Under the pieces are notes generated by a model. The model was not told the origin of the DNA, did no database searches, and worked only from the letters and a program-made list of their open reading frames with translations. Of a stretch of DNA of 57,614 bases, positions 45,389 to 54,258 are shown in pieces. Source of the stretch: Prevotella sp. (GTDB lineage Bacteria; Bacteroidota; Bacteroidia; Bacteroidales; Bacteroidaceae). The position numbers and the translations under genes were made by a program. Position 1 is the stretch's first letter; every line of letters begins with the position of its first letter. The stretch lies in assembly GCA_016285055.1 (NCBI GenBank), contig JAEEPZ010000012.1, positions 1-57,614 on the forward strand. Reading direction: 5' to 3'.

Positions 45389-47607
45389 CCCAGGCCCTCA
45401 ACCTCAGCGTTGATGCCGTAGGCAACACCTTGGCCCTGCTCGACGAGGGCTGCACCATCCCTTTCATCTCACGCTACCGCAAAGAGCGCACAGGAGCCCT
45501 CGACGAGGTGCAGATAGCCGCCATCAACGATGAGAACGAGCGGCTGAAAGAGATAGCCAAGCGCAAGGAGACAGTAGTGAAGACCATCACCGACCAGGAG
45601 AAGATGACGCCCGAACTGGAGAAGCGCATCGCCGACTGCTGGGACGCCACCGAGCTGGAGGACATCTACCTGCCCTACAAGCCGCGACGACGCACCCGTG
45701 CACAGGTGGCCCGCGAACAGGGCTTGGAGCCGCTCGCACAGATCATCCTCCTGCAGCGAGAGCAGAACGTGGAAAAGGCCGCCCGCTCTCAACTCTCAGC
45801 TCTCAACTCTCAACTGAGTGTCGCCGAAGCCATCAAAGGCGCCCAGGACATCATTGCCGAGACCATCAGCGAGGACGAGCGCTCACGCCAGCAGCTGCGT
45901 GGCAGCTACCGCCGCACTGCCATCATCTCGTCGAAGGTGGTGAAAGCCAAACAGGACACCGACGAGGCACAGAAATACAGTGACTACTTCGACTGGCACG
46001 AGTCTTTGAAACGCTGCTCCAGCCACCGCCTCCTGGCCATGCGCCGCGGTGAGGCCGAGGGCATCCTCCGCATCAGCATCGACCCCATTGACGATGACGA
46101 GTGCATCGACCGCCTGCAGCGCCAGTGGGTGAGAGGGGGAAATGTGGAAAGTGGAAGGAGGAAGGATACATGCCAACAGTTAGTGGCCGAGGCTGCTGAG
46201 GACGCCTACAAGCGATTGCTGAAACCCTCGATAGAGACCGAGTTCACCAATCTGAGCAAGGAGCAGGCCGACGACGAGGCCATCCGTGTCTTTGCCGAGA
46301 ACCTGCGCCAGCTGCTCCTTGGTGCCCCGCTTGGGCAGAAGCGTGTCATGGGTGTCGACCCGGGCTTCCGTACAGGCTGCAAGGTGGTGTGTCTCGACGA
46401 GCAGGGCAACCTGTTGCATCACGAGGCCATCTTCCCCCACCCGCCCGTCAACCGCCGCATGCAGGCCATGGTGCATGTGCAGCAGATGATTCACGACTAT
46501 CGCATAGAAGCCATAGCCATCGGCAACGGCACAGCCAGCCGCGAGACGCGCAGCTTCATAGAAGAAACCGTAGCAGCCCCCCTTTCGTCCCCCGAGGGGG
46601 ACACAATAGTCCATACCCAGAAAACAAATGAAGCCCCCTCGGGGGCCGTAGGGGGGGCTTTTAGGAGCGTTTCCATTTTCGTCGTCTCCGAGGACGGCGC
46701 CTCCGTCTACTCAGCCTCGAAGGTGGCCCGTGACGAGTTCCCCGACGAGGATGTCACCGTGCGTGGCGCTGTCAGCATTGGCCGGCGCCTGATGGACCCG
46801 CTGGCAGAGCTGGTGAAGATTGACCCGAAGAGCATCGGCGTGGGACAGTATCAGCACGACGTAGACCAGGCGAAGCTGAAGCACCAGCTCGACCAGACGG
46901 TGGAGAGCTGCGTCAACCTCGTAGGCGTCAACCTCAACACAGCCTCATCCCACCTGCTGCAATACGTCAGCGGTCTCGGCCCTGCACTGGCAAAGAACAT
47001 CGTCGACTACCGACGTGAGCACGGAGCCTTCACCAGCCGTGCCCAGCTGAAGAAGGTGCCACGCCTCGGCCCTGCCGCCTATCAGCAGTGCGCCGGATTC
47101 CTGCGCATACCCGGAGCCAAGAACCCATTAGACAACAGCGCCGTGCACCCGGAGAGCTACGACATCGTGGAGCACATGGCCAAAGACCAAGGCTGCACCG
47201 TCAAGGACCTCATAGAGCAGAAGGACCTTCGCACGCGCGTAGATATAAAGAGGTATGTAAAAGGCGATGTCGGCCTGCCCACCCTGACCGACATCATGCA
47301 CGAGCTGGAGAAGCCCGGCCGCGACCCACGCGAGCAGATAGAGGAGTTTGAGTTCGACAGCCGTGTGCAGACGATGGACGACCTCGAGGAGGGCATGATT
47401 CTGCCCGGCATCGTGACGAACATCACCAACTTCGGTGCCTTCGTCGACATCGGCGTCCATCAGGACGGCCTTGTGCACATCTCGCAGATGGCCAACCGCC
47501 GCATCGCTCATCCCACCGACGTCGTCAAGCTGCACCAGCACGTCACCGTGAAGGTAGTCGAGGTAGACCACCGGCGCCACCGCATCGCCCTCACCATGAA
47601 GCTGTAA
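45358..47607 (+). CDS. tex: Tex family RNA-binding transcription accessory protein, with repeat insertions
   Basis: Tex layout is complete: N-terminal helical region (CTIPFISRYRKERTGALDEVQ), YqgF/RNase H-like domain (VMGVDPGFRTGCKVV, AIAIGNGTASRETRSFI), helix-hairpin-helix region (VSGLGPALAKNIVDYR), and a C-terminal S1 domain (GMILPGIVTNITNFGAFVDIGVHQDGLVHIS). Tex binds RNA and is linked to transcription and stress. Three inserts interrupt it in frame: SQLSALNSQLS (45787-45818), a glycine/arginine patch RGGNVESGRRKDT (about 46130-46170), and the two-hairpin element after RSFIEETVA (46575-46659) in a loop of the YqgF domain. The length is 749 residues. Confidence 0.95.
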   Translation: MDQSAFAKLIAQALNLSVDAVGNTLALLDEGCTIPFISRYRKERTGALDEVQIAAINDENERLKEIAKRKETVVKTITDQEKMTPELEKRIADCWDATELEDIYLPYKPRRRTRAQVAREQGLEPLAQIILLQREQNVEKAARSQLSALNSQLSVAEAIKGAQDIIAETISEDERSRQQLRGSYRRTAIISSKVVKAKQDTDEAQKYSDYFDWHESLKRCSSHRLLAMRRGEAEGILRISIDPIDDDECIDRLQRQWVRGGNVESGRRKDTCQQLVAEAAEDAYKRLLKPSIETEFTNLSKEQADDEAIRVFAENLRQLLLGAPLGQKRVMGVDPGFRTGCKVVCLDEQGNLLHHEAIFPHPPVNRRMQAMVHVQQMIHDYRIEAIAIGNGTASRETRSFIEETVAAPLSSPEGDTIVHTQKTNEAPSGAVGGAFRSVSIFVVSEDGASVYSASKVARDEFPDEDVTVRGAVSIGRRLMDPLAELVKIDPKSIGVGQYQHDVDQAKLKHQLDQTVESCVNLVGVNLNTASSHLLQYVSGLGPALAKNIVDYRREHGAFTSRAQLKKVPRLGPAAYQQCAGFLRIPGAKNPLDNSAVHPESYDIVEHMAKDQGCTVKDLIEQKDLRTRVDIKRYVKGDVGLPTLTDIMHELEKPGRDPREQIEEFEFDSRVQTMDDLEEGMILPGIVTNITNFGAFVDIGVHQDGLVHISQMANRRIAHPTDVVKLHQHVTVKVVEVDHRRHRIALTMKL
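45787..45818 (+). repeat. Short AACTCTC heptamer array inside tex
   Basis: Units AACTCTC, AGCTCTC, AACTCTC and AACTGAG follow one another and encode SQLSALNSQLS between conserved helices of the N-terminal region of Tex. They match the heptamer of the phosphatase and GH106 genes. Confidence 0.75.
46575..46659 (+). repeat. Two-hairpin palindromic element, in frame inside tex
   Basis: The element runs from AGCCCCCC to GGGGGGCT with hairpins GTCCCCCGAGGGGGAC and GCCCCCTCGGGGGC. It reads APLSSPEGDTIV...NEAPSGAVGGAF. This copy is on the opposite DNA strand to the others because tex is a plus-strand gene, so orientation follows the gene. Confidence 0.9.
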
Positions 47608-47716
47608 TACAGGATAGGCGCTCAGCGCTGTAGGCGATTCTTTCTTATTCTTTCTCATTTCTTTCCAAGAAACGCGGCGACATAGTTCTTCGACGAGCGA
47701 AGCGGCTAAAAAATCC

Positions 47717-47860
47717 GTGCTGTGCGTATGGAATGATGTCATAGTTGCACCGTTATCTATGTGAGCCGCGAAGCGGTCTGAGAAAAAACCAATAAAAACC
47801 AATAAAAACAAGAAAAACGATTTAGGGAAAAAGATTATCGTCTTGTCCGCCGCAGGGACT
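47717..47860. repeat. Dispersed repeat sharing GTGCTGTGCG(G/T)ATGGAAT with the window's right end
   Basis: GTGCTGTGCGTATGGAAT at 47717 is followed by CATAGT, a GCCGCGAAGCGG-like hairpin and AATAAAAACAAGAAAAAC. At 57435-57600 the same order occurs (GTGCTGTGCGGATGGAAT, CATAGT, CCGCTAAGCGG, AATAAAAACAAGAAAAAC). Shorter copies of the first motif lie at 56975 and 57161. Confidence 0.65.
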
Positions 47861-48651
47861 CCGTAAGGCACTCCCCTCCCTTCTTTAGGTTCAAGAGGGG
47901 AGGGCTGTGCATTGTGCTACGCGGCGGGCAAGGAGCGGCAAATAGTCCCGAAGGGACGACGGATTACAGGCAGGGGCATGGCCCCTGCATCATGGCACCC
48001 CACCACCCAAAGTCCCGAAGGGACGACAGAACTCGGGTAACAAACTGGCCTAATTAGCGCCGTAACTATGTCATAATTCCATCCACACAGGTCAAAATTT
48101 TCCGCCAAAGATACAATTGATGAATTCCAATCGATTCTCGTTGTCCTATCTTTTTACTTTTGTAAATAAAAATGACAAAACATTTCAGCACATTCCTGAC
48201 GGGCCAGCCTTTAGGTAGGCGATATATTCGCATATCCTTTCATCAGGTATTCGGGATGATGTTTTGTTCCCCTTGTCGCCTACCTAAAGGCAGGCGGAAT
48301 TGTTATGTGCTTTCATCATTCCAGCCATACAGACATACCTACGGCATGTCTGTATGGCTGGCTACCACCATCTGATGCCTACGGCATCATTCTTCATCAC
48401 CTGATGGCGGATAATCATTTCATTTTATATTAAATGATTATCCGCGACAAACCACCCCTGACCCCTCCTTTGGAAAATAGGTTGGGACATCTTTGACAAA
48501 CCACCCCTGACCCCTCCTTTGGAAAAGGAGGGGAAGGGCTGCGCGGCATTTCAACCCAAAGACAAAGGCTTTTCATGGAGAGTCATTTGTCTTTAACTCC
48601 TTTAACTCCTAAGTGTTTTTCTGCGGGTAAGAGTAATTTCATTGACGATTG

Positions 48652-48683
48652 TTTGTCCGTTTCAAATCATTTCCGTAACTTTG
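48652..48683 (+). promoter_or_regulatory. GH2 gene promoter (TTTG-N20-TAACTTTG)
   Basis: TTTG at 48652-48655 and TAACTTTG at 48676-48683 are 20 bases apart, a full consensus match. The transcript would start near 48690 and have a leader of about 110 bases. Confidence 0.75.
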
Positions 48684-48699
48684 CAGAAACATATAAGTA

Positions 48700-48775
48700 G
48701 AAAGGGAAGTAAAAGGGGAAGTTAAAAAGGAAGTAAAAATGGGAGTAAAAGGGGAAGTAAAAGGGAAGTAAAAGG
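48700..48775 (+). repeat. Purine-rich tandem repeat (GGAAGTAAAA) in the GH2 leader
   Basis: Six units close to GGGAAGTAAAA, each 11-13 bases, fill the transcribed leader between the promoter and the ATG. Each resembles a Shine-Dalgarno core (GGAAG/GGGAG), yet the last unit is still about 25 bases from the ATG. Confidence 0.75.
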
Positions 48776-48801
48776 ACATCTTCACTAACTTAAATAAAAT
48801 A

Positions 48802-50628
48802 ATGATGAAACGAGTATTATTTGCAGCCTTGATGGCTTTTGGATGTCTGCTGACGAATGCAGCAGAGGAGAAGGAGCTGCCGCTGATTCAGAACGTGCTG
48901 GCCTACGAGGGCACGACGCTCAGCGGCGAGTGGAACTACATTGTGGACGTGCAGGAGGAGGGTTACTACGACTACCGCATGAACCCTACGCGCTGGGGAT
49001 TCTTCCAGAACGCGAAGCCGCAGCGGCCCGAAGACCTCATCGAGTATGACTTCGACAAGTCGCCCACGATGCACATCCCCGGCGACTGGAACACACAGGA
49101 CGAGCGGCTGTTCTTCTACGAGGGAACGGTGTGGTTTAAGAAGAGCTTTCAGGCCGTGCCCATGCAGGACTACCGCACGCTGCTCTATTTCGGCGCAGTG
49201 AACTACGACTGCCACGTGTATGTGAACAGCCGCCATGTGGGCCATCACATCGGAGGCTTCACGCCCTTCAACTACGACATCAGCGACCTGCTGCGCGAGG
49301 GCGAGAACACGGTCATCGTGAAGGTGGACAACAAGCGCCACGCCGAGGATGTGCCCACGCAGATCTTCGACTGGTGGAACTACGGCGGCATCACCCGCGA
49401 CGTGCGCTTGGTAAAGGTGGCGCCCGTGTATATGGAGGATTACAGCCTGCAGCTGCAGAAGGCCGACGCCAAGGCCAAGATGCGCGAGATCAGCTTCTCG
49501 GCCCGTCTGAACAAAGCTGAGGCAGGCCACAAGGTAGTAGTCAGCATCCCCGAGCTGAAGCTGGAGCAGCAGCTCACCACCGACGCCGAGGGCAAGGTGG
49601 GCGGCATGCTCAAGGTCAGCGCGAAGAAGCTGCAGCTGTGGAGCCCCGACAACCCCAAGCTCTATCAGGTGATGCTCTCGCTCGACACGAGCACCATTGG
49701 CGACAGCATCGGCTTCCGCACCATCGAGACGCGCGACAAGCAGATACTGCTCAACGGCGAGCCTATCTTCCTCAGGGGCATCAGCATCCACAACGAGAAG
49801 CCCTACGGCGGCGGCCGCGCCAACAGCGCCGACGATGCCCGCACACTGCTGTCGTGGGCAAAGGAGCTGGGCTGCAACTTCGTGCGCCTGGCCCACTATC
49901 CCCACCATGAGGAGATGGTGCGTGAGGCAGAGAAGATGGGCATCCTGGTGTGGAGCGAGATACCGGTCTACTGGACCATCGCCTGGACCAATCCGAAGAC
50001 TTACGAGAACGCCCAGCACCAGCTGCGCGACATGATCAGCCGCGACCACAACCGCGCCAACGTCATCATCTGGAGCATTGCCAACGAGACACCGCACTCG
50101 AAGGAGCGCGACACCTTCCTCGGCAATCTGGCCAAGTATGCGCGCACGCTCGACAACACCCGCCTCATCTCGATGGCGATGGAGGTGACGGGCGCCTCGA
50201 ACTATGTCAACCGTCTGAACGACAACATGAATGAATATGTCGACGTGGTGAGCTTCAACCAGTACATCGGCTGGTATCGCGACGTGAACGATGCGCCGAA
50301 GATGCGGTGGGAGATACCCTACAACAAGCCCGTCATCATCAGCGAGTTTGGCGGCGGTGCCCGCTACGGCCTGCACGGAGCGAAAAACCAGCGCTGGACG
50401 GAGGAGTTTCAGGAGAATCTCTACATCGAGAACCTGGCCATGATTGACAAGATTGAGGGTCTGGCGGGCACCACGCCGTGGATTCTGAAGGATTTCCGCT
50501 CTCCCCGCCGCGTGCTGCCGGGTGTGCAGGACTACTACAACCGCAAGGGCCTGGTCAGCGACAACGGCGAGAAGAAGAAAGCCTTCTACGTCCTGAAGCA
50601 GTGGTACGAAGGCAAAAGTAAGAAGTAA
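48802..50628 (+). CDS. Glycoside hydrolase family 2 enzyme (beta-glucuronidase/galactosidase-like)
   Basis: A signal peptide ends near CLLTNAAEE. A jelly-roll sugar-binding domain (LYFGAVNYDCHVYVNSRHVGHHIGGFTPF) is followed by an immunoglobulin-like domain, then a TIM barrel opening FLRGISIHNEKPYGGGRANS. The acid/base Glu is in IIWSIANETP and the nucleophile is probably Glu in PVIISEFGGGA. The C-terminal WILKDFRSPRR region resembles GH2 beta-glucuronidases. It is secreted or periplasmic. The length is 608 residues, complete for the compact GH2 form. It has its own promoter and a shared downstream terminator. The substrate is not fixed by sequence. Confidence 0.9.
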   Translation: MMKRVLFAALMAFGCLLTNAAEEKELPLIQNVLAYEGTTLSGEWNYIVDVQEEGYYDYRMNPTRWGFFQNAKPQRPEDLIEYDFDKSPTMHIPGDWNTQDERLFFYEGTVWFKKSFQAVPMQDYRTLLYFGAVNYDCHVYVNSRHVGHHIGGFTPFNYDISDLLREGENTVIVKVDNKRHAEDVPTQIFDWWNYGGITRDVRLVKVAPVYMEDYSLQLQKADAKAKMREISFSARLNKAEAGHKVVVSIPELKLEQQLTTDAEGKVGGMLKVSAKKLQLWSPDNPKLYQVMLSLDTSTIGDSIGFRTIETRDKQILLNGEPIFLRGISIHNEKPYGGGRANSADDARTLLSWAKELGCNFVRLAHYPHHEEMVREAEKMGILVWSEIPVYWTIAWTNPKTYENAQHQLRDMISRDHNRANVIIWSIANETPHSKERDTFLGNLAKYARTLDNTRLISMAMEVTGASNYVNRLNDNMNEYVDVVSFNQYIGWYRDVNDAPKMRWEIPYNKPVIISEFGGGARYGLHGAKNQRWTEEFQENLYIENLAMIDKIEGLAGTTPWILKDFRSPRRVLPGVQDYYNRKGLVSDNGEKKKAFYVLKQWYEGKSKK

Positions 50629-50732
50629 GAAGTAAGAAGTAAGAAGTAAGAGGTAAGAAGTCCTACAAAACCTACGAAACCTACAAAACCTACAAAACCT
50701 ACGAAGCCTACGAAACCTACAAAACCTACACC
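50617..50732. repeat. AAGTAAG and CCTACAAAA direct repeats after the GH2 gene
   Basis: Seven-base AAGTAAG units run over the GH2 stop codon to about 50659. They are followed by nine to ten-base CCTACAAAA/CCTACGAAA units to about 50732. Neither forms hairpins. Confidence 0.75.
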
Positions 50733-50742
50733 TATAATGCAA

Positions 50743-50780
50743 AAAAAACTCCGAACCGCCAAAGCGATTCGGAGTTTTTT
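50743..50780. terminator. Bidirectional intrinsic terminator between convergent genes
   Basis: Arms AAAAAACTCCGAA (50743-50755) and TTCGGAGTTTTTT (50768-50780) pair perfectly around a 12-base loop. The A-run on one side and T-run on the other let it end both the rightward GH2 transcript and the leftward receptor operon. Confidence 0.9.
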
Positions 50781-50797
50781 CTATTCACTATCCCTGC

Positions 50798-53248
50798 CTA
50801 TTCGGCGTAGGTGATGGTCATCGAACTGATGCGCAGCTGCGATGTGGCTCCTGTGCCAGTGTGTGCATTGGTGACAGTCGTCGTGGTGCTGTTGATGCCG
50901 CTGATGGTTACTGTCATGTCATTGACGGACACACTGCCTGGACTTGCCGTGATGTTGCCTTCGGCATTGTTGGCAGAGCAGTTGAGCACGATGCTGGCAA
51001 TCTTCTTGCTTGCCGATGCCGTGAAGTTGTTGGAGGGATACATGCGGATGGACGTTCCTGAGTTGTAGTATTTGGGGCCGTTCTTGTTCTCGCCGGCGCT
51101 GAAGGTCAGTGTGGTGCCGTCAGCGAGCTTCACAGTGGTGATGTCCTGTGCGTTCTCGTAACCCTGTACAGTGAAGTCGACGGTCAGCGTGTTGCCGCTC
51201 ACCTCGCCGCCACCGCCTTGGCCGCCGCCGCCTTGTTCACCGCCGCCCTCGATGCTGACGAAGTAGGCGTTCAGCACCTCAATCTTGCCGTTGTATTCGC
51301 CACGGTTGCCGATGATGGTGAGGGTGCAGCCTTCGATAATGCCTTTGGCGGCCACCAGCTCCTGGAACTTCTTCTTCTCGCCGCCCTTCTCTGACAGCAG
51401 GCCGTAGACATAGACGGAGCCCGACTCATCGACCAAGTCGAAGTTGCCATACTGGTCGCCATCCTTCAGATTCGTGACCTTGCCCTTGAGCTGATACCAC
51501 ACGTCGTTGCTCACAGCGGCAGCATTGAACTGCGCCACGGTGACCGACTGCACCTCGCCGCCGGGATTCGGGTTGGGATTGTCGCCGCCGCCACCCTCGA
51601 TGCTGACGAAGTAGGCGTTCAGCACCTCAATCTTGCCATTGTACTCGCCACGGTTGCCGATGATGGTGATGGTGCTTCCTTCCTTGATGCCCTTGGCAGC
51701 CACCAAATTCTGGAACAGCTTCTTCTCACCGCCCTTCTCTGACAGCAGGCCATAGACATAGACGGAGCCCGACTCATCGACCAAGTCGAAGTTGCCATAG
51801 ATGTCGCCATCCTTCAGGTTCGTGACCTTGCCCTTCAGCTCGTACCACACGTCGTTGCTCACGGCGGCAGCATTGAACTCGGCCACCGTCACCTTCTTCA
51901 CCTCGCCGCCGGGCTGCGGATTGGTGCCGCCGCCCTCGGTCTTACCGTTGAGCGAATAGATATAGCTCTCGTTGGCCACGGTCTCGGGAGTGTTGCCCTT
52001 GTAGTTGGTCACCTTGCCGCAGATAATGACCTCGTCGCCCTTCTTCGGCAGGTCGCCACCGGTGTACTTCACGTTGCCGAGGTAGAGTGTGCGGAAGACA
52101 TAGAACTTGTCGCCGCTGTCGGTGCCGTCGTCAGAGATGTAGAACGTGCAGTTGCCATACTGGGTGTTGAACTGGTTCTTCTCCTCGATGTCGATAATCT
52201 TTCCCTTGACATAGATGTCCTTGTCCGACTTGGCATCGGCTGCCAGTGCACTGGTGTAGGCATTGGCGGCAGCCGCGTTGAACGGGTCGGCCAGCGTGCC
52301 TGTGCCCTTGGCCTCACCACCAGGCTGCGGGGTGTCACCGCCCTCGCTCTTGCCATTCAGCGAGTAGAGGAATGCCTTGTTCTGCACGGTCTCAGGCGTG
52401 TTGCCCTTGTAGTTGGTCACCTTGCCACAGACTATCACTTCGTCGCCCTCCTTGATCTGGTCGCCGCTGGTGTACTTCTTGTTGCCCAGATAGAGTGCGC
52501 GGAAGATGGTGAATCCGGTTGTAGCGTCCGTGCCGTCGTCGCTGATGACAAAGGTGGCATTGCCATACTGTGTGCTATACTGCTCGGAGACGCTGACCAC
52601 CTTGCCCTTGATGTAGACATCCTTGGGGCTCTCGGTGTCGCCCACCTGCTTACAGTAGGCAATGGCAGCCGCAGCATTGTAGGGGCTCTCCAGGGTGCCT
52701 TCGCCAGTGGGCGTTCCCTCCTGTCCGCCTCCGCCCGAGGGCTCGCCGCCGCGGTTCTCGCCGTTGAGCTCATAGAGGAAGCCCTCATTCTGCTGGGTCT
52801 CGATGGTGCCGTTGTAGTTGGTAATCTTTGCACAGATCACCACGTCGTCACCCGTCTGCACCTGCTTGTCGCTGCTGGTAAACTTCTTGTTGCCCAGATA
52901 CTTCACGCGATAGGCATAGAACTGATTAGTGGAGGTGCCGTCCTCTGAGATATAGAACGTGCCGTTGCCGTACTGCGTGGTGAACTCCTCCTTGACGCTG
53001 ACCACCTTGCCTTTGACGTAGTAGTAGTCGCCTGAGGTCTCGCCCGAAGCCAGGCCGTTGCCGTAGTTCAGGGCAGCGATGGCATTGAACGGGTCGTCCT
53101 TCGTGCCGGTGCCCTTGGCACCCTCAATCTCGGTGTTTCCGCCTCCCTTCTCGTAAGGCTTGCCGTAAGGCTCTGGCACATCCTCGCAGGCGGTGAATGT
53201 CATGGCCGCCATGGCCACAAGCATCAATTTGCTGAATAGTTTTTTCAT
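50798..53248 (-). CDS. Multi-OB-fold surface lipoprotein
   Basis: A lipobox (MTFTAC, Cys21) is followed by five repeated modules. Three of about 120 residues share KGKVVSVxExxxTQYGNxTFYISDDGT and GDxVVICGKVTNYxGNTxET (residues about 45-430). Two of about 100 residues share VTVAxFNAAAVSNDVWYxLKGKVTNLKDGD and ITIIGNRGEYNGKIEVLNAYF (about 440-660). A C-terminal beta-sandwich (about 690-816) follows. All modules look like OB folds, which usually bind nucleic acids or oligosaccharides. It is the third gene behind a TonB-dependent receptor and a DUF5689-like lipoprotein, so it is probably an outer-surface ligand-binding partner. Confidence 0.82.
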   Translation of the reverse strand: MKKLFSKLMLVAMAAMTFTACEDVPEPYGKPYEKGGGNTEIEGAKGTGTKDDPFNAIAALNYGNGLASGETSGDYYYVKGKVVSVKEEFTTQYGNGTFYISEDGTSTNQFYAYRVKYLGNKKFTSSDKQVQTGDDVVICAKITNYNGTIETQQNEGFLYELNGENRGGEPSGGGGQEGTPTGEGTLESPYNAAAAIAYCKQVGDTESPKDVYIKGKVVSVSEQYSTQYGNATFVISDDGTDATTGFTIFRALYLGNKKYTSGDQIKEGDEVIVCGKVTNYKGNTPETVQNKAFLYSLNGKSEGGDTPQPGGEAKGTGTLADPFNAAAANAYTSALAADAKSDKDIYVKGKIIDIEEKNQFNTQYGNCTFYISDDGTDSGDKFYVFRTLYLGNVKYTGGDLPKKGDEVIICGKVTNYKGNTPETVANESYIYSLNGKTEGGGTNPQPGGEVKKVTVAEFNAAAVSNDVWYELKGKVTNLKDGDIYGNFDLVDESGSVYVYGLLSEKGGEKKLFQNLVAAKGIKEGSTITIIGNRGEYNGKIEVLNAYFVSIEGGGGDNPNPNPGGEVQSVTVAQFNAAAVSNDVWYQLKGKVTNLKDGDQYGNFDLVDESGSVYVYGLLSEKGGEKKKFQELVAAKGIIEGCTLTIIGNRGEYNGKIEVLNAYFVSIEGGGEQGGGGQGGGGEVSGNTLTVDFTVQGYENAQDITTVKLADGTTLTFSAGENKNGPKYYNSGTSIRMYPSNNFTASASKKIASIVLNCSANNAEGNITASPGSVSVNDMTVTISGINSTTTTVTNAHTGTGATSQLRISSMTITYAE

Positions 53249-53309
53249 ATCTTATAACTTTTAATTTTTTTCCTAATAAGCTTTTATCCTTAAAAAAACT
53301 GATAACTCC

Positions 53310-54203
53310 TTACTCTATCACCTCGATGTCGCTCTCCTGACGGATGAGTATCTGCCAGGTGTCGTTGCTGCCGCTGGCATAGCGTGTGGCGATGCCGGTG
53401 ATGTTGCACTTCTTAGGTTTCTTGTTCACAACGTCGTAAGGCAGGGGAATGGCTGCGAACCTGGCGTAGGTGCTGGTGCGGATGACCACATTCGACTTCT
53501 CATCGTTGATCTTGATGTTGCGGTTGACGCATCCGCCCACCACAGTGGCACTGCCGTCGCCCGGTGCGAAGGTGTTGGTGCCGTTGGCATCGGTGAAGGT
53601 GACATTGCGGATGATGACCAGCTTGCCGCAGTTCTCGTCCTTGTTCATTTTCTCGTCGAACTCGATGGGAGCAATCTTCGAGGGTTCGGGCGTGCCGACG
53701 ATTCTGAAGTGCCGCTGGAAGATGTCCTTGCTCATGCGTCCGATGCTGCTGCCGTTGTAGGGCTGACCTATCTCGGGCTGCTTGCGGTAGCCGCCGATGT
53801 AGAGGTTTTTCAGGTCGATGATGATTTCCTGTCCGAGGGCGAGGAAGCCGCTCAGTCCGCTCTGGTTGACGGCCACGATGACAGCACCCGTCTCGTCCTG
53901 CAAGGCGAACTGCTTGTAGAGGTTGCTGCCGATGTCGTTGCCAGTGACGCGTCCGCGAATCTTGATGTCCTCGGTAATCTGCTTGTTGGCGTCGGTCGAG
54001 GCAAAGACATTGGGGTACATGGCCTTCAGCTGAGCAATGGTGACGACATTGTCCTCACTGATGCTGTTGTTGCCGTAAGGCACATTCACCGGATCGTCCC
54101 AGTCTTTCTGGCAGGCGGTCAGGGCCGTCATAAATAATAATGTAGGAAGAATAAAGAACCAACCTTTCAGTCTTCTAAGCTTCTTGTTTATCATTGTTTC
54201 CAT
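53310..54203 (-). CDS. DUF5689-like OB-fold lipoprotein
   Basis: A signal with lipobox MTALTAC (Cys31 from the chosen start) is followed by the typical opening VTIAQLKAMYPN. An OB-like core has IKIRGRVTGNDIGSNLYKQFALQDETGAVIVAVN and LGQEIIIDLKNLYIGGYRKQPEIG. This matches lipoproteins annotated DUF5689, commonly paired with TonB-dependent receptors in Bacteroidota. The frame continues to 54251, but METMINKKLRRLK at 54203 gives a normal signal peptide. It sits 55 bases downstream of the receptor gene. Confidence 0.82.
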   Translation of the reverse strand: METMINKKLRRLKGWFFILPTLLFMTALTACQKDWDDPVNVPYGNNSISEDNVVTIAQLKAMYPNVFASTDANKQITEDIKIRGRVTGNDIGSNLYKQFALQDETGAVIVAVNQSGLSGFLALGQEIIIDLKNLYIGGYRKQPEIGQPYNGSSIGRMSKDIFQRHFRIVGTPEPSKIAPIEFDEKMNKDENCGKLVIIRNVTFTDANGTNTFAPGDGSATVVGGCVNRNIKINDEKSNVVIRTSTYARFAAIPLPYDVVNKKPKKCNITGIATRYASGSNDTWQILIRQESDIEVIE

Positions 54204-54258
54204 GGTGTAGCAATTTTTCGTTTCTCTTTTTTTCATTTCACATTGAGGCATAAGCCGC

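Larger units (their letters stand above)
47608..48801. other. Gene-free, hairpin-dense region between tex and the GH2 gene
   Basis: About 1.2 kb without a credible gene. It holds, in order: a segment related to the right end of the window (47717-47860); an inverted G/C repeat CCCTCCCTT...GGGGAGGG (47868-47905); two GTCCCGAAGGGACGAC palindromes near 47948 and 48012; inverted arms CCTTTAGGTAGGCGA/TCGCCTACCTAAAGG (from about 48209); a 16-base-stem hairpin (48325-48362); TGCCTACGGCATC; a 12-base-stem AT hairpin (48409-48445); and two copies of GACAAACCACCCCTGACCCC. The GH2 promoter lies at its right end. Confidence 0.75.

Noticed and set aside
47868..48100. Possible tRNA or small RNA gene
   Set aside because: Hairpins are present, but no cloverleaf, T-loop GTTCGAATC-type motif or CCA end could be assembled.
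48817..50742. Long minus-strand open frame opposite the GH2 gene (641 codons)
   Set aside because: The plus strand encodes an obvious GH2 enzyme; the antisense frame has Val/Leu/His-rich composition typical of a shadow in GC-rich DNA.
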